From contig NZ_CP104003.1 of assembly GCF_025231485.1 (NCBI RefSeq), forward strand, positions 2,418,001 to 2,482,000: DNA of 64,000 bases. The letters are read 5' to 3'. The notes under the pieces were generated by a model. That model was not told where the DNA came from. It saw nothing but the letters and a program-made list of their open reading frames with translations, and ran no database searches. Positions 55,898 to 64,000 of the stretch are shown here, piece by piece (the first letter of the stretch is position 1; every line of letters begins with the position of its first letter). Position numbers and translations under genes: made by a program. The stretch is from Salinirubellus salinus. GTDB taxonomy: Archaea; Halobacteriota; Halobacteria; Halobacteriales; Haloarculaceae.

Positions 55898-58045
55898 ATG
55901 CCAGACTCGGCGGCCGACGCGACGACGGTAGCGGCCAAGGACTTCCGCGACGTCGTCCAGGTGAGCGACCCGCGGCTCTCGCCCGACGGGAGCGAGGTGG
56001 CGTTCGTCAGGACCGTGCCCGAGGACGACGAGTCGTACACGGCGACGGTGTACGTGGTTCCTACCGACGGCGAAGGTGGGCCACGCCGGTTCACCGCGAC
56101 CGAGGGCACCGACGCGCACCCGCGCTACTCACCGGGCGGCGAACTGCTCGCGTTCACGAGCGCCCGCGGCGAGGCCGAGATACCCCAGCTGTGGCTCGTC
56201 CCGACCGACGGCGGCGAGGCCGAGCAGGTGACGAACGTCCCGGGTGGCGTCGACGCCTTCGAGTGGTCGCCCGACGGCGAGCGCATCCTGTTCACCCAGT
56301 CGGTCACCGCCGATGAACGTGAGGCAGGGGCCGACCTCCACACCGACGAGGAGTACGAGCGGGAGGACCCGGACCCCCGCGTGGTAGACCGGCTGGTCTA
56401 CCGGCAGTTCCAGCAGTACGCCGACGGGAGACGGAGCCACGTGTATCTGTACGACGTCGAGTTCGGCGAGGGCACCGACCACGCTGGCGACGCCGTCGAG
56501 CGCATCACCGAGGGTGACGCGGACTTCGTCTCGCCGACGTGGGGAGCCCCCGACACCGTCTACTACGCCGTCCAGCGCGTGCCCGAGCCCGACGACAGCC
56601 GCCGGTTCGAGGTGGACTCGTTCGACGTCGAGACGTACGCCCGCGAGACGCTGTTCGAGGTGACCGACTACCTCCCCACCCTCGCGGCCACCGCCGACGG
56701 CCGGGTCGCGTTCACCCGCCGGGAGGAGGACCGCGCCTCGATGCGACAGGCCGACGTGGGGTGCTACGCCGACGGCGAGACGCGCCTGCTGACCGAGCAG
56801 TTCGACCGGACCGTCGCGGCGCTCGTCCCGCCCGGCCTGACGTGGGTCGACGACGACTCGGCGGTCAGGTTCGTCGCCTCGAACGAGGGGAGCGTCGGCG
56901 TCTGGGCGGCCAGCACCGACGGCGAGGTCGCGCCCGTCGTGGACCACGGCACCACCTCCTCGTTCCACGCCACCGACCACGGCACTGCGTTCGCCCGCAG
57001 CGAACCCGACCACCCCGGCGACGTGTTCTTCCTCCCGGCCGGTGCGGACGAGCCGCGCCGACTCACCGAGGTGAACGCCGACTACCTCGCCGAGCGCGAC
57101 ATCGGCCAACTGGATGAGGTCCGGTTCGAGAGCGGTGCGGCCCACGACGCCCAGCGGACCACCACCGACGGCGACCCCGTCGACGACGAGGTGCAGGGGT
57201 GGGTCGTGACGCCGCCGGGGTACGACCCCGACGGAGACCGCGAGTACCCCCTGCTCGTGCAGGTCCACGGCGGCCCGCACGTCATGTACACCCCGAGCAT
57301 CGCGTTCCACGAGTTCCGGACGCTCGCCGCGGCGGGCTACGTCGTCTTCTGGTGCAACCCGCGTGGCTCGACGGGCTACGGCGAGGCGTTCGCGGAGGCC
57401 ATCGAACGCGACTGGGGGAAGGTCACCATGGCGGACGTGGAGGCCGGCGTCGAGCACGTCACCGAGGCGTACGCCGTCGACCCCGACGAGCAGTTCCTCA
57501 CCGGCGGGTCGTTCGGCGGCTTCATAACCGGGTGGCTGGTCGGGCACACGGACCGCTATCGCGCCGCGGTCGCCCAGCGTGGGGTCTACGACCTCTCGTC
57601 GTTCTACGGGTCGACGGACGCATTCTCACTCGTGGAGGGTGACTTCGACACGACACCCTGGGAGTCCCCGGCGTTCCTCTGGGAGCAGTCGCCGGTGGCC
57701 CACGTCGCGGACATCGACACCCCGACGCTCGTGATGCACGCCGAGGAGGACTACCGGGTGCCCGTCAACAACGGCGAGATGTTCTACCTGTTCCTCCGCA
57801 AGCAAGGCGTGGACACCCGTCTCGTGCGCTACCCGCGGGAGGGCCACGAACTCTCGCGCTCCGGCGAGCCAGCGCACGTCGTCGACCGCATCGAGCGCAT
57901 CCGCCGGTGGATGGACGGCTACAGCGAGTACACGGACGTGCCGCGGGCGCTCGACCGGGGAGACGACGAGGGGCTGGAGGTGGGGGGAGAGGGGGATGAC
58001 GAAGCCGACCAGTCGGGAGACGTGGCGGAAGACGGAAGGGCGTGA
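55898..58045 (+). CDS. S9 family serine peptidase (acylaminoacyl/dipeptidyl type)
   Basis: A 715-aa cytoplasmic peptidase of the prolyl-oligopeptidase clan. The N-terminal 400 residues form a WD40-like beta-propeller (repeated DxxYSPGGELLAFTSxR-like units). The C-terminal alpha/beta-hydrolase domain has TGGSFGGFITGW with Ser538, HAEEDYRVP with Asp618 and REGHELSRSG with His650 as the triad. The acidic tail beyond residue 680 is a haloarchaeal addition. The ATG at 55898 starts an acidic N-terminus (MPDSAADATTVAAKDFRDVV) with no signal peptide. Confidence 0.9.
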   Translation: MPDSAADATTVAAKDFRDVVQVSDPRLSPDGSEVAFVRTVPEDDESYTATVYVVPTDGEGGPRRFTATEGTDAHPRYSPGGELLAFTSARGEAEIPQLWLVPTDGGEAEQVTNVPGGVDAFEWSPDGERILFTQSVTADEREAGADLHTDEEYEREDPDPRVVDRLVYRQFQQYADGRRSHVYLYDVEFGEGTDHAGDAVERITEGDADFVSPTWGAPDTVYYAVQRVPEPDDSRRFEVDSFDVETYARETLFEVTDYLPTLAATADGRVAFTRREEDRASMRQADVGCYADGETRLLTEQFDRTVAALVPPGLTWVDDDSAVRFVASNEGSVGVWAASTDGEVAPVVDHGTTSSFHATDHGTAFARSEPDHPGDVFFLPAGADEPRRLTEVNADYLAERDIGQLDEVRFESGAAHDAQRTTTDGDPVDDEVQGWVVTPPGYDPDGDREYPLLVQVHGGPHVMYTPSIAFHEFRTLAAAGYVVFWCNPRGSTGYGEAFAEAIERDWGKVTMADVEAGVEHVTEAYAVDPDEQFLTGGSFGGFITGWLVGHTDRYRAAVAQRGVYDLSSFYGSTDAFSLVEGDFDTTPWESPAFLWEQSPVAHVADIDTPTLVMHAEEDYRVPVNNGEMFYLFLRKQGVDTRLVRYPREGHELSRSGEPAHVVDRIERIRRWMDGYSEYTDVPRALDRGDDEGLEVGGEGDDEADQSGDVAEDGRA

Positions 58046-58228
58046 ACCGACGACGGACGACCGGAGACGGCGAGTGCGGGCACTCGACCCGAAACGAGGG
58101 TGCGCGTGGCGGACGGCCGACGCTACGAGCCAGTAGCAGCGCGTGGGGTCGGGCGTGGGTCTCGACGAGGCGACGAACGCGGAACCCGACGGTCCGTTCT
58201 CGACGAGCGGCGGAGTGGGGGGTCGGAG

Positions 58229-58765
58229 CTACTCCGGGGCCACCGGGTCACCCCGGGCCTCCGCTCCGTCGAGGTGTGCATCCCCCCCGTCGGTCCACCC
58301 GAGTCTGCCCGCGGCCGTCCGCCGACGTTCGGTCGCGGGATAGAACTCGCCGACCTTCCCCAGGCCGGTCGGTGGCATGTTGTTGTACACCGTCTCGTAC
58401 TCCCCCTCTCGGACCAGGTACGTCTCGTGCCAGATACCGACCGCGTCGGTCTGCTCCATGAGCCGGTTCGTCCACCCGACGGCGGAGGCGTGTTGCCCGT
58501 CCGCGTCGAGTGCGTACGCCCGCAGGTCCTCGAACGACCGCCAGTACTGGACGACCTCGTGGTTCCGGATACCGAGCTTCACGTCGTACCCGAGCAGTCC
58601 ACGCCCCGGGTCGTCCTCGAGTTCGTCGAGCATCTCCGGCATCGCTCCGAGCATGGGGAGCCACCGATGGACCTTCCAGAGCGTGTTGATCCGCATCCCG
58701 ATCCGGAACACGACGAACCCCTCGTCCACCTCGGCTGTCACCTTCTCGGTCTTGATTGCGGTCAT
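58229..58765 (-). CDS. DUF4188 family protein
   Basis: A 178-aa protein of the DUF4188 type: VVFRIGMRINTLWKVHRWLP, then LGYDVKLGIRNHEVVQYWRSFEDLRAYA, WTNRLMEQTDAVGIWHETYLV and YETVYNNMPPTGLGKVGEFYPA. The fold is thought to be ferredoxin-like, as in antibiotic-biosynthesis monooxygenases, with the conserved His in the HETY segment. The reaction is unknown. It is divergent from an HTH regulator 309 bp away and may be under its control. Confidence 0.8.
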   Translation of the reverse strand: MTAIKTEKVTAEVDEGFVVFRIGMRINTLWKVHRWLPMLGAMPEMLDELEDDPGRGLLGYDVKLGIRNHEVVQYWRSFEDLRAYALDADGQHASAVGWTNRLMEQTDAVGIWHETYLVREGEYETVYNNMPPTGLGKVGEFYPATERRRTAAGRLGWTDGGDAHLDGAEARGDPVAPE

Positions 58766-59074
58766 ACGAACCCCTCAGCGTCGGGGGCTCGACCGTCGCT
58801 GTGCACCGCGATACATCGGTCTGTCGTCCGGAACTGGTTCCAGTTCCATCACGGCTATCGATTCGGCCCGTTGGATGATTAGAGTATCCGGTAGGCTATT
58901 CGCACGCTGTGGGAGCCTCCCACGGCGTGGGCGCGGCGGCGGTAGCGGCGTTCGTCTCGATGGGGATGCCGGCCGAGGCCGGAACGGTCTGGAACAGGCC
59001 AGAACAGGCCTGAGCGGTCGCCCTGCGCCACCGACACAACACCTATTGGTCGAGAACCCACGACATACTGTGTC
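58766..59074. other. Divergent intergenic region DUF4188/HTH regulator
   Basis: About 309 bp with a perfect palindrome GTGGGAG-C-CTCCCAC (58909-58923) and a TATA-like cctattgg (59042-59049) about 30 bp before the regulator's ATG. No gene is seen. Confidence 0.5.
58909..58923. promoter_or_regulatory. Palindrome GTGGGAG-C-CTCCCAC
   Basis: A 7-bp perfect inverted repeat with a 1-nt centre, lying between the divergent DUF4188 gene and the HTH regulator. It is suited to binding a dimer. No second copy was noticed in the window. Confidence 0.4.
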
Positions 59075-59872
59075 ATGGACTCACCCCTGGACGGCATCGC
59101 GTTCCTCGTCCGTTCGGAGAACCGGGTCTGTGTCCTTCGGACGGTCGCGGCGGAGACAGCCACGCGCCGGGAGCTCCGTGACGGACTGTCGATGTCCCGG
59201 ACGACGCTCGGGCGGGTGCTCAACGAGTTCGAGGAGCGTGGCTGGATCAGGCGGACGGGGGACGGGTACACGACGACGCCGGCCGCCGACGCCATCCTGA
59301 CGAAGTTCGTCCCACTGCTCGAGACGATGGAAGGAATCTACAACCTGGGCGAGGCCATCGAGTGGCTCCCCCCACCGGCTCGCGCGGTCGAACTCCGTCA
59401 CTTCCGGGACGCGACCGTCACGACCTCGACCCCGGACAACCCGGCAGCGCCGTTCGACCGCGGCCTCGAGGCGATACGCGACGCCGACAGGTACCGTGGG
59501 CTCACCTCGACGGCCATCCCGAGTTACGTCCAGGCGCTCAGAGAGTGTCTCCGGGGGGGACTGGACTTCGAGGGTATCATCGAGGCGAGTTTCGTGGCGA
59601 CACTCCGCGACGAACCGCAGCGAGTGGACCCGTGGTACGACTTCGCCGAACGGGAGACCGCGTGGCTGTACGACGGTCGCGTCCCCATCAACATGCACCT
59701 CCTCGACGACGTCGTGCTGGTCTGGCTCGGTACGCACGACGGAGACGAACTCGAGGTGTACGGACTGCTGGAGAGCGGGAACCCGGCCGTCTTGGAGTGG
59801 GCCGAGTCGCTCTACGAAGAGTACCGGGCCGAGTCGGAGCTGCTAGACACGGCGACGTTTTCGGGGACGTGA
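59075..59872 (+). CDS. Winged-helix regulator with FilR1/DUF1724-like domain
   Basis: A 265-aa regulator. The N-terminal 80 residues form a winged helix (FLVRSENRVCVLRTVAAE, TRRELRDGLSMSRTTLGRVL, ERGWIRRTGDGYTTT). The middle and C-terminal region (about 125-260) resembles the haloarchaeal and methanogen regulator FilR1/DUF1724 domain: AIPSYVQALRECLRGGLDFEG and FAERETAWLYDGRVPINMHL. It may bind a small ligand. It is divergent from the DUF4188 gene, with a palindrome between them, which suggests local control. The product ends with an acidic tail and its stop lies 31 bp from ftsY's stop. Confidence 0.82.
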   Translation: MDSPLDGIAFLVRSENRVCVLRTVAAETATRRELRDGLSMSRTTLGRVLNEFEERGWIRRTGDGYTTTPAADAILTKFVPLLETMEGIYNLGEAIEWLPPPARAVELRHFRDATVTTSTPDNPAAPFDRGLEAIRDADRYRGLTSTAIPSYVQALRECLRGGLDFEGIIEASFVATLRDEPQRVDPWYDFAERETAWLYDGRVPINMHLLDDVVLVWLGTHDGDELEVYGLLESGNPAVLEWAESLYEEYRAESELLDTATFSGT

Positions 59873-59903
59873 CCGAGTGACAGCTCTCACCCGCCCGCTC
59901 GAC

Positions 59904-61046
59904 CTACTCGTCCTCGGTCAGGCGGGAGACGATGACCTCGGGGTCGAACCGCTCCAGGTCGTCGTACGCCTGCCCGACACCGAGGAAGAGGATGGGCTTC
60001 CCGGTGACGTGCGCGATCGACACCGCAGCCCCACCCTGCGAGTCCGCGTCGGCCTTCGTCAGCACGACGCCATCTATCTCGGCGGCGTCGTTGAACTGCT
60101 TGGCGCGCTGGGTCGCGTCCTGCCCGGCGACGGCCTCGTCGACGAACAGCGTCATGTCGGGGTCGACGACGCGGTCGATCTTCTCCAGTTGCGCCATCAG
60201 GTCCTTGGCGGTGTGGAGGCGACCGGCCGTGTCGCCCAGCACGATGTCCACGTCGTTCGCGTTCGCGTACTCCACGGCGTCGTAGAGGACGGCTGCGGGG
60301 TCACCACCCTGCTGGTGGCTGATGAGCTTCGTGCCGAGCGCGTCGGCGTGCTCCTGGATCTGCTCGTTCGCGCCGGCGCGGTAGGTGTCACCGTTGGCCA
60401 TCACCACGGAGTAGCCCTGGTCCTCGAACCGGCGGGCGAGTTTGGCGATGGTGGTGGTCTTGCCGACGCCGTTGACCCCCGTGAACACGAGGGTGACGGG
60501 CTTCTCGGCCTCGGCGATGCGCTGTTCGAAGTCGAACTGGCCGACGGAGATGACCTCCTTCAGCGCCTCGCCGATGGCCTCCTGGATGACGATGGCGCCA
60601 GACTTCACCTGTGCGCGCTCCTGACCGACCAGTTGCTCGCGTAGGCGCTCGGTTATCTCCGCCGCGACGCTCATCTCCACGTCGCCCTGCAGGAGCGCGA
60701 ACTCGAGCTGCTCGAGCGGCTCCTCCAGCTCCTCGGCGGTGATGAGGGTCTTGCCGGTGGCGAACCGCCGGGCACGGGAGGCCAGCCCGCCGCGGTCCGG
60801 CTCCTCCGGTTCCGCGTCGGCGGCGGTCCCCGAGTCGGCGTCCCGCGACGGGGCCGTCTCCGCCGTCGTGGAGCGCGACTCCGACTCCGACTCCGACTCG
60901 GCAACCGGTTCCGCGTCCGCCTCGGTCTCGGCTGTCTCGGTCGCCGCGTCGGCTTCCTCCGGCTCCGCTTCCGCTTCTGCCTCGGCGGCCTCCTCCTCGA
61001 CGTCGTCGCGGAACCGGCCCAGCTTCTCCTTCAGTCCGTCGAACAT
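59904..61046 (-). CDS. ftsY: Signal recognition particle receptor FtsY
   Basis: SRP-receptor GTPase that docks SRP54-ribosome complexes at the membrane. The 380-aa protein has a long acidic N-terminal A domain (about residues 1-85, rich in E and D), the N domain, and the G domain with LVFTGVNGVGKTTTIAKLAR, VLGDTAGRLHTAKDLMAQLE and LTKADADSQGGAAVSIA. The acidic A domain is expected to be flexible and to interact with the membrane or ribosome. It is the last gene of the operon rpl39e-rpl31e-eif6-rpl18a-pfdA-ftsY, 6 bp after pfdA. Confidence 0.96.
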   Translation of the reverse strand: MFDGLKEKLGRFRDDVEEEAAEAEAEAEPEEADAATETAETEADAEPVAESESESESRSTTAETAPSRDADSGTAADAEPEEPDRGGLASRARRFATGKTLITAEELEEPLEQLEFALLQGDVEMSVAAEITERLREQLVGQERAQVKSGAIVIQEAIGEALKEVISVGQFDFEQRIAEAEKPVTLVFTGVNGVGKTTTIAKLARRFEDQGYSVVMANGDTYRAGANEQIQEHADALGTKLISHQQGGDPAAVLYDAVEYANANDVDIVLGDTAGRLHTAKDLMAQLEKIDRVVDPDMTLFVDEAVAGQDATQRAKQFNDAAEIDGVVLTKADADSQGGAAVSIAHVTGKPILFLGVGQAYDDLERFDPEVIVSRLTEDE

Positions 61047-61052
61047 GGCGGC

Positions 61053-61520
61053 TTACTCGTCGTCGTCGCCCTGCTGTTGCTGCATCTGCTGTTGCATCTG
61101 CTGCATCTGCTGCTGTTGCATCTGCTGGGCCTGCTGTTCGAGCTGCTCGGACTCGGCGTCGACCTCGTCGATCTCCTCGCGCAGCTCGTCGATCTCGTCG
61201 TCTATCTGCTCTTTCTTCGCCTCGAGCGTCTCGATGGCACCGTCCTGCTCCTGCTCGGCGGCGTAGCCGCCACCCAGCGAGACGACGATCTCGTCGATGT
61301 CCTGGACCTCGGCACGGACGTAGGCGCCGCCACCGAGCGGCACCTGTACCGTCGAGCCGGTCTCCAGCGTCTCGATGGCCTCGATGGCCTCGTCCATCGC
61401 GGACTGCTCGTCCTGCAGGTCCTGGATCTCGCCCTCGATGGCCTCCTTCTCCTGTTCGAGCGCCTCGAGCTGCTGCTGGAGCTCCTGCATCGCGCCGCCG
61501 CCACCACCACCGAGGCTCAC
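61053..61520 (-). CDS. pfdA: Prefoldin alpha subunit
   Basis: Chaperone subunit of the prefoldin hexamer that passes nascent chains to the thermosome. The 155-aa protein has two long coiled-coil helices (about residues 12-52 and 92-135) joined by a beta-hairpin pair (TGSTVQVPLGGGAYVRAEV and DEIVVSLGGGYAAE), the prefoldin-alpha pattern. The C-terminal tail is an MQQQ-type repeat ending GDDDE. The start is a GTG whose GTGA overlaps the rpl18a stop, and the ftsY start is 6 bp after its own stop. Confidence 0.92.
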   Translation of the reverse strand: MSLGGGGGGAMQELQQQLEALEQEKEAIEGEIQDLQDEQSAMDEAIEAIETLETGSTVQVPLGGGAYVRAEVQDIDEIVVSLGGGYAAEQEQDGAIETLEAKKEQIDDEIDELREEIDEVDAESEQLEQQAQQMQQQQMQQMQQQMQQQQGDDDE

Positions 61521-61693
61521 GACGCGCTCACCTCGCCGAGCTCCACCTGGGTCCGCTTGAGAGCGTGCTGGCTCCCGAGGTTGGCGTAGACGCGTTCACG
61601 GGCGACGTCCTCGTTGGGCGCGTCGACCGACACCTCGAACTCCTGCCACCCGTCGCGGGCCTGGTACCGACCGCTGACCGTGAATGCACTCAT
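61517..61693 (-). CDS. rpl18a: 50S ribosomal protein L18Ae (LX)
   Basis: A 58-aa ribosomal protein of the archaeal LX/L18Ae family. The sequence MSAFTVSGRYQARDGWQEFE, VSVDAPNEDVARERVYANLG and SQHALKRTQVELGEVSAS fits the family (single small alpha/beta domain; the SxHxxKRxxVxL ending is diagnostic). The stop TGA (61517-61519) overlaps the GTG of pfdA. It follows eif6 by 84 bp. Confidence 0.9.
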   Translation of the reverse strand: MSAFTVSGRYQARDGWQEFEVSVDAPNEDVARERVYANLGSQHALKRTQVELGEVSAS

Positions 61694-61777
61694 CGTACAC
61701 GAAACGGGCGCTCGGGCGGGAAGTATCCTCCGGTACGGTGTGGTGTGGACGCCGGCCCAGAAGAGAGAGAACGAACC

Positions 61778-62443
61778 TCAGTCGATGTAGCCCAGCGCGT
61801 CCTCGATGCGACCCAGTTCCGGACCGGTGGTCTGCTGGCCGGCGACGTAGCCGGCCCCGTTCGCCACGAGGCCGGAGCCGACGAGCGGGCCGCCGTAGTT
61901 GATGGTCCCGATGTCGGCGGGCACGCCGAGCAGGTCCTCGAGGAAGTCCAGCTCCTCGTCGGTCGATTTCGGGTGACAGAGGACGCCGCGGTCGGTGGCG
62001 ACGGCGGCCGTCCCCACGGTGCGGACGCCGGCGAGGTCACCGCGCTCGACGGGCACCGCGAGCGCGTCCTCGACGGCCTGGACGGCCGTCCGGGAGAGGT
62101 CGGGGTGGACGTAGGCGCCGGTGTCGTTGGCGAGGACGACGTTGCCGGCGGCGTTGATGCGGCCGGGGAGTTCGCGGACCGGGAGGTCCGTGGTCTCGGC
62201 GATACGCTCGCGTTCGGTGTCCTCGACGCGGCTACTCACGAGCAGGCCGTTCTCGTTGCCGGTGGCGAGGGCACCCACCGTCGCGGAGCCACCGACTGTC
62301 GTACGGACGGCGGGGACCTCGAGCTCCGACTCGAAGTCGGAGAGTAGCGACTCCTCGACGTCGGGGCGAACGAGCAGACAGTCGTCCGTCGCGCGGGCGA
62401 AGACGCCGACGTAGGACGAACCGTTGAGGGCCGCGCGGAGCAC
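61778..62443 (-). CDS. eif6: Translation initiation factor 6 (aIF6)
   Basis: Anti-association factor that binds the 50S subunit and keeps it apart from 30S. The 221-aa pentein-fold protein starts [21 protein letters not shown] and shows five pseudo-repeats (for example [40 protein letters not shown] and [20 protein letters not shown]). The GTG start at 62443 lies 6 nt after the rpl31e stop, so the two are probably coupled. Confidence 0.95.
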   Translation of the reverse strand: MLRAALNGSSYVGVFARATDDCLLVRPDVEESLLSDFESELEVPAVRTTVGGSATVGALATGNENGLLVSSRVEDTERERIAETTDLPVRELPGRINAAGNVVLANDTGAYVHPDLSRTAVQAVEDALAVPVERGDLAGVRTVGTAAVATDRGVLCHPKSTDEELDFLEDLLGVPADIGTINYGGPLVGSGLVANGAGYVAGQQTTGPELGRIEDALGYID

Positions 62444-62449
62444 GCCGTG

Positions 62450-62725
62450 TCAGGCCGCCTCGGCCTCGACGACCACGTCGCCCTCCTCCTCGAATCGGGC
62501 GGCGCGGACGCGGAGCTTCGACGGCGGCTTGCTGCGACCCCGCTCCCAGACCTTCTCGTTGATGGAGGGGTCCAGACGGACGGCCTCCTCGTCGACGGCG
62601 AAGTTCTTGGCGAGGTGCTGGCGGACGATGGCCATCGCGCGGTCCGCTCGCTTCTGGGACGCTTCGGCCTTGGCCTTGCGGAGGGGGACCGTGACGACCC
62701 GCTCCTCGAAGTCGCTGGCGCTCAT
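62450..62725 (-). CDS. rpl31e: 50S ribosomal protein L31e
   Basis: A 91-aa archaeal/eukaryotic-type large-subunit protein. [20 protein letters not shown] and [18 protein letters not shown] and [20 protein letters not shown] followed by [12 protein letters not shown] give the L31e pattern, with the conserved W in NEKVWERG. Its ATG overlaps the rpl39e stop by 4 nt (ATGA). Confidence 0.95.
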   Translation of the reverse strand: MSASDFEERVVTVPLRKAKAEASQKRADRAMAIVRQHLAKNFAVDEEAVRLDPSINEKVWERGRSKPPSKLRVRAARFEEEGDVVVEAEAA

Positions 62726-62874
62726 TCGTCCGTGTCGTTACGCCGCCAGTTCCGGCGCTTGGGGTTCTGCATCGTGTCCCGGTCGGTCTTCAGGATGACC
62801 CACGCCGGCACCCGCGAGTTCTGTCGTTCGAGTTTGGCCAGCCGCTTCTTCTTGGCCTTCGACTTCTTACCCAT
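62722..62874 (-). CDS. rpl39e: 50S ribosomal protein L39e
   Basis: A 50-aa basic protein that lines the exit tunnel. [20 protein letters not shown] and [20 protein letters not shown] and [10 protein letters not shown] fit the family closely. It is the first gene of the operon. A TATA-like gaatttaaac (minus strand, 62906-62915) lies about 32-40 bp before the ATG. The frame is open further upstream, but the family N-terminus fixes the start at 62874. Confidence 0.95.
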   Translation of the reverse strand: MGKKSKAKKKRLAKLERQNSRVPAWVILKTDRDTMQNPKRRNWRRNDTDE

Positions 62875-63062
62875 AGTGGGCTCTCCTACCTCCGCGCCGT
62901 TTAAATTCTTGTTCCTTTGGGTGGGGAAGGCGGTGCGCCCGTGGCGCACCGAGGCGGAACGGCACGAACTGAGTGAGTGCGGAGCGTGCGCGAGTGTCAG
63001 GTGGGCGAACACTCTTTCGAACTTAGCGTAGACTCAAGAGACCGGACAGTCTCGTAGCCGAT

Positions 63063-63263
63063 GTGAACGACACCCCGATCCCCGCCCTCGTCCTCGCGTC
63101 CGTCGACATCGGCGTCGGGTGGTTCCTCTACGTCCACCTCGGACCGGTGGGCTACCCGCTGCTGGTGGTCGGCCTGCTGGTCCTGTTCGTGGCCGCGCTG
63201 CGGACACTCCGGGACAGTTCCCCCGACGCCGTCGGCCGGCCGAACCGACCCGACCGGAGCTAG
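63063..63263 (+). CDS. Small two-helix membrane protein
   Basis: A 66-aa protein with two hydrophobic helices (about 7-25 and 29-46) and a short polar tail. The start is a GTG at 63063 (MNDTPIPALVLASVDIGVGWF). The stop overlaps that of the ZIP gene on the other strand (63260-63263). I do not recognise it. A small hydrophobic frame in this position could be incidental, so confidence is modest. Confidence 0.45.
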   Translation: MNDTPIPALVLASVDIGVGWFLYVHLGPVGYPLLVVGLLVLFVAALRTLRDSSPDAVGRPNRPDRS

Positions 63264-64000
63264 ACGAGCACCAGCGGCACCATCACGACGACGCCCGCCA
63301 CCACCCCACCGGCGAGTTCACGGTAGCCGTGCCCCGGCAGCCCCGCGCCGATGTCCAGCGCCTCCGGGATGAACTCCGTGAGCACCAGATACACCATCGC
63401 GCCCGCGGCGAACCCGAACCCAACCGGCAGGAACTCACGGGCCACCCGGACGAACGCGAAGGCCAGCACCGCCCCGATGGGTTGTGGCAGCGAGGAGAAC
63501 ACCGCCCACCAGACCATCTTCGCCCGCGAGACCCCCATCGACTGCAACGGGATAGAGATGGCCAGCCCCTCCGGAACGTTGTGGATGGAGATGGCGACGG
63601 TCATGAACACCGCGAGCAGGGGGACCGCGAACCCGAGGATGGGGACGCCGCCCTCGAGGTTCAGTTCGGCGAACGACACCCCCACCGCCACGCCCTCGGG
63701 GAACGAGTGGACCGTCAGCACGCCCAGCACGAGCAGGAGTTTGCGGAAGTCCGCCTCCTCGTACTGTCGAGGGTTCACCTCGTACCCCTCGATGACGTCG
63801 TGGGCGACGACGACCAGCAGCACCCCGGCGAGCAGGCCAACGACGAGCGGCGTCGCCAGCGCCGCCGACCGAGGCAATCCCAGCGCCAGCACCGACCCCC
63901 ACGGGTCGGCCTCGGCCAGTCCCTCCAGCACGAGGCCGAACAGCGACGCCGAGACCATGATGCCCGAGGCGAGGCCCCAGAGGACGACGTTGACCCGGTC
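63260..64000 (-). CDS. ZIP family divalent-metal transporter (3' portion in window, 5' cut)
   Basis: A ZIP-type zinc/iron transporter. The visible part has eight-helix ZIP features: TVHSFPEGVAVGVSFAELNL and ISIHNVPEGLAISIPLQSMG are the two metal-site motifs (HSFPEG and HNVPEG). GFAAGAMVYLVLTEFIPEAL is the last conserved helix. The frame continues unbroken to the window edge (GLASGIMVSASLFGLV just inside), so the ATG at 63958 is probably not the start. Metal is inferred from the family. Confidence 0.88.
   Translation of the reverse strand, partial: DRVNVVLWGLASGIMVSASLFGLVLEGLAEADPWGSVLALGLPRSAALATPLVVGLLAGVLLVVVAHDVIEGYEVNPRQYEEADFRKLLLVLGVLTVHSFPEGVAVGVSFAELNLEGGVPILGFAVPLLAVFMTVAISIHNVPEGLAISIPLQSMGVSRAKMVWWAVFSSLPQPIGAVLAFAFVRVAREFLPVGFGFAAGAMVYLVLTEFIPEALDIGAGLPGHGYRELAGGVVAGVVVMVPLVLV

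Noticed and set aside
61070-61130. CTG/TGC-rich low-complexity run
   Set aside because: It codes for the MQQQ-repeat tail of prefoldin alpha.

Overview
This window is chromosomal DNA from a halophilic archaeon of the class Halobacteria. Four things point there: very high GC content; strongly acidic predicted proteins; archaeal information-processing genes (L39e, L31e, eIF6, L18Ae/LX, prefoldin alpha, FtsY, SRP54, PAN, CdcH, RadB); and haloarchaeal family signatures (HTH_10/Bat-type regulators, the phosphoribosyltransferase-like regulator GfcR, LarC). Many genes have a TATA-like box about 25-30 bp before the start codon, as expected for leaderless haloarchaeal mRNAs. The genus cannot be named from the sequence alone.

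Layout. 0-12 kb: the end of a queuosine-precursor-type transporter, RlmE, a two-PAS histidine kinase, PepF, an M28 peptidase, the co-directional run hisS-lipoprotein-cupin-truA, and divergent pan. 12-16 kb: an AT-richer accessory stretch with a dehalogenase-like hydrolase facing a Bat-type regulator, two matching palindromes between them, a 58-aa CxC protein, a cupin and five diverged copies of a short repeat. 16-20 kb: trpDFEG, every junction a 4-nt overlap. 20-24 kb: three exported acidic proteins, one intact and two apparently broken (in-frame amber; frameshift), sharing a nearly identical DNA block. 24-34 kb: tRNA-Val(GAC), an HdeD-like protein, a 4xCBS protein with a ribosome-hibernation-like C-terminus, radB divergent from an RNase H-like gene, a haloalkane-dehalogenase-like enzyme, LarC fused to DUF952, and CdcH. 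34-37 kb: two tandem Bat-type regulators and a receiver protein. 37-43.6 kb: UDG, NUDIX, nucleobase permease, gfcR and pyrE, with twin palindromes before gfcR and the permease; then a PQQ-type lipoprotein and split MgtE-like membrane domains. 43.7-49 kb: a UspA-UspA-APC(UspA) cluster and a CorC-like protein. 49-55 kb: SRP54, a rhomboid protease, aconitase and a TraB-like protein. 55-59.9 kb: PRC-barrel, S9 peptidase, DUF4188 and an HTH regulator. 59.9-64 kb: the rpl39e-rpl31e-eif6-rpl18a-pfdA-ftsY operon, then a ZIP transporter cut by the window end.

The units that most clearly work together are the trp operon (anthranilate to tryptophan pathway), the translation/SRP operon with SRP54 some 10 kb away, the pyrE-gfcR-permease nucleobase unit with a shared putative operator, and the stress-protein/permease cluster. 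The least explained parts are the decaying exported-protein cluster at 20-24 kb and the repeat-bearing island at 12-16 kb.
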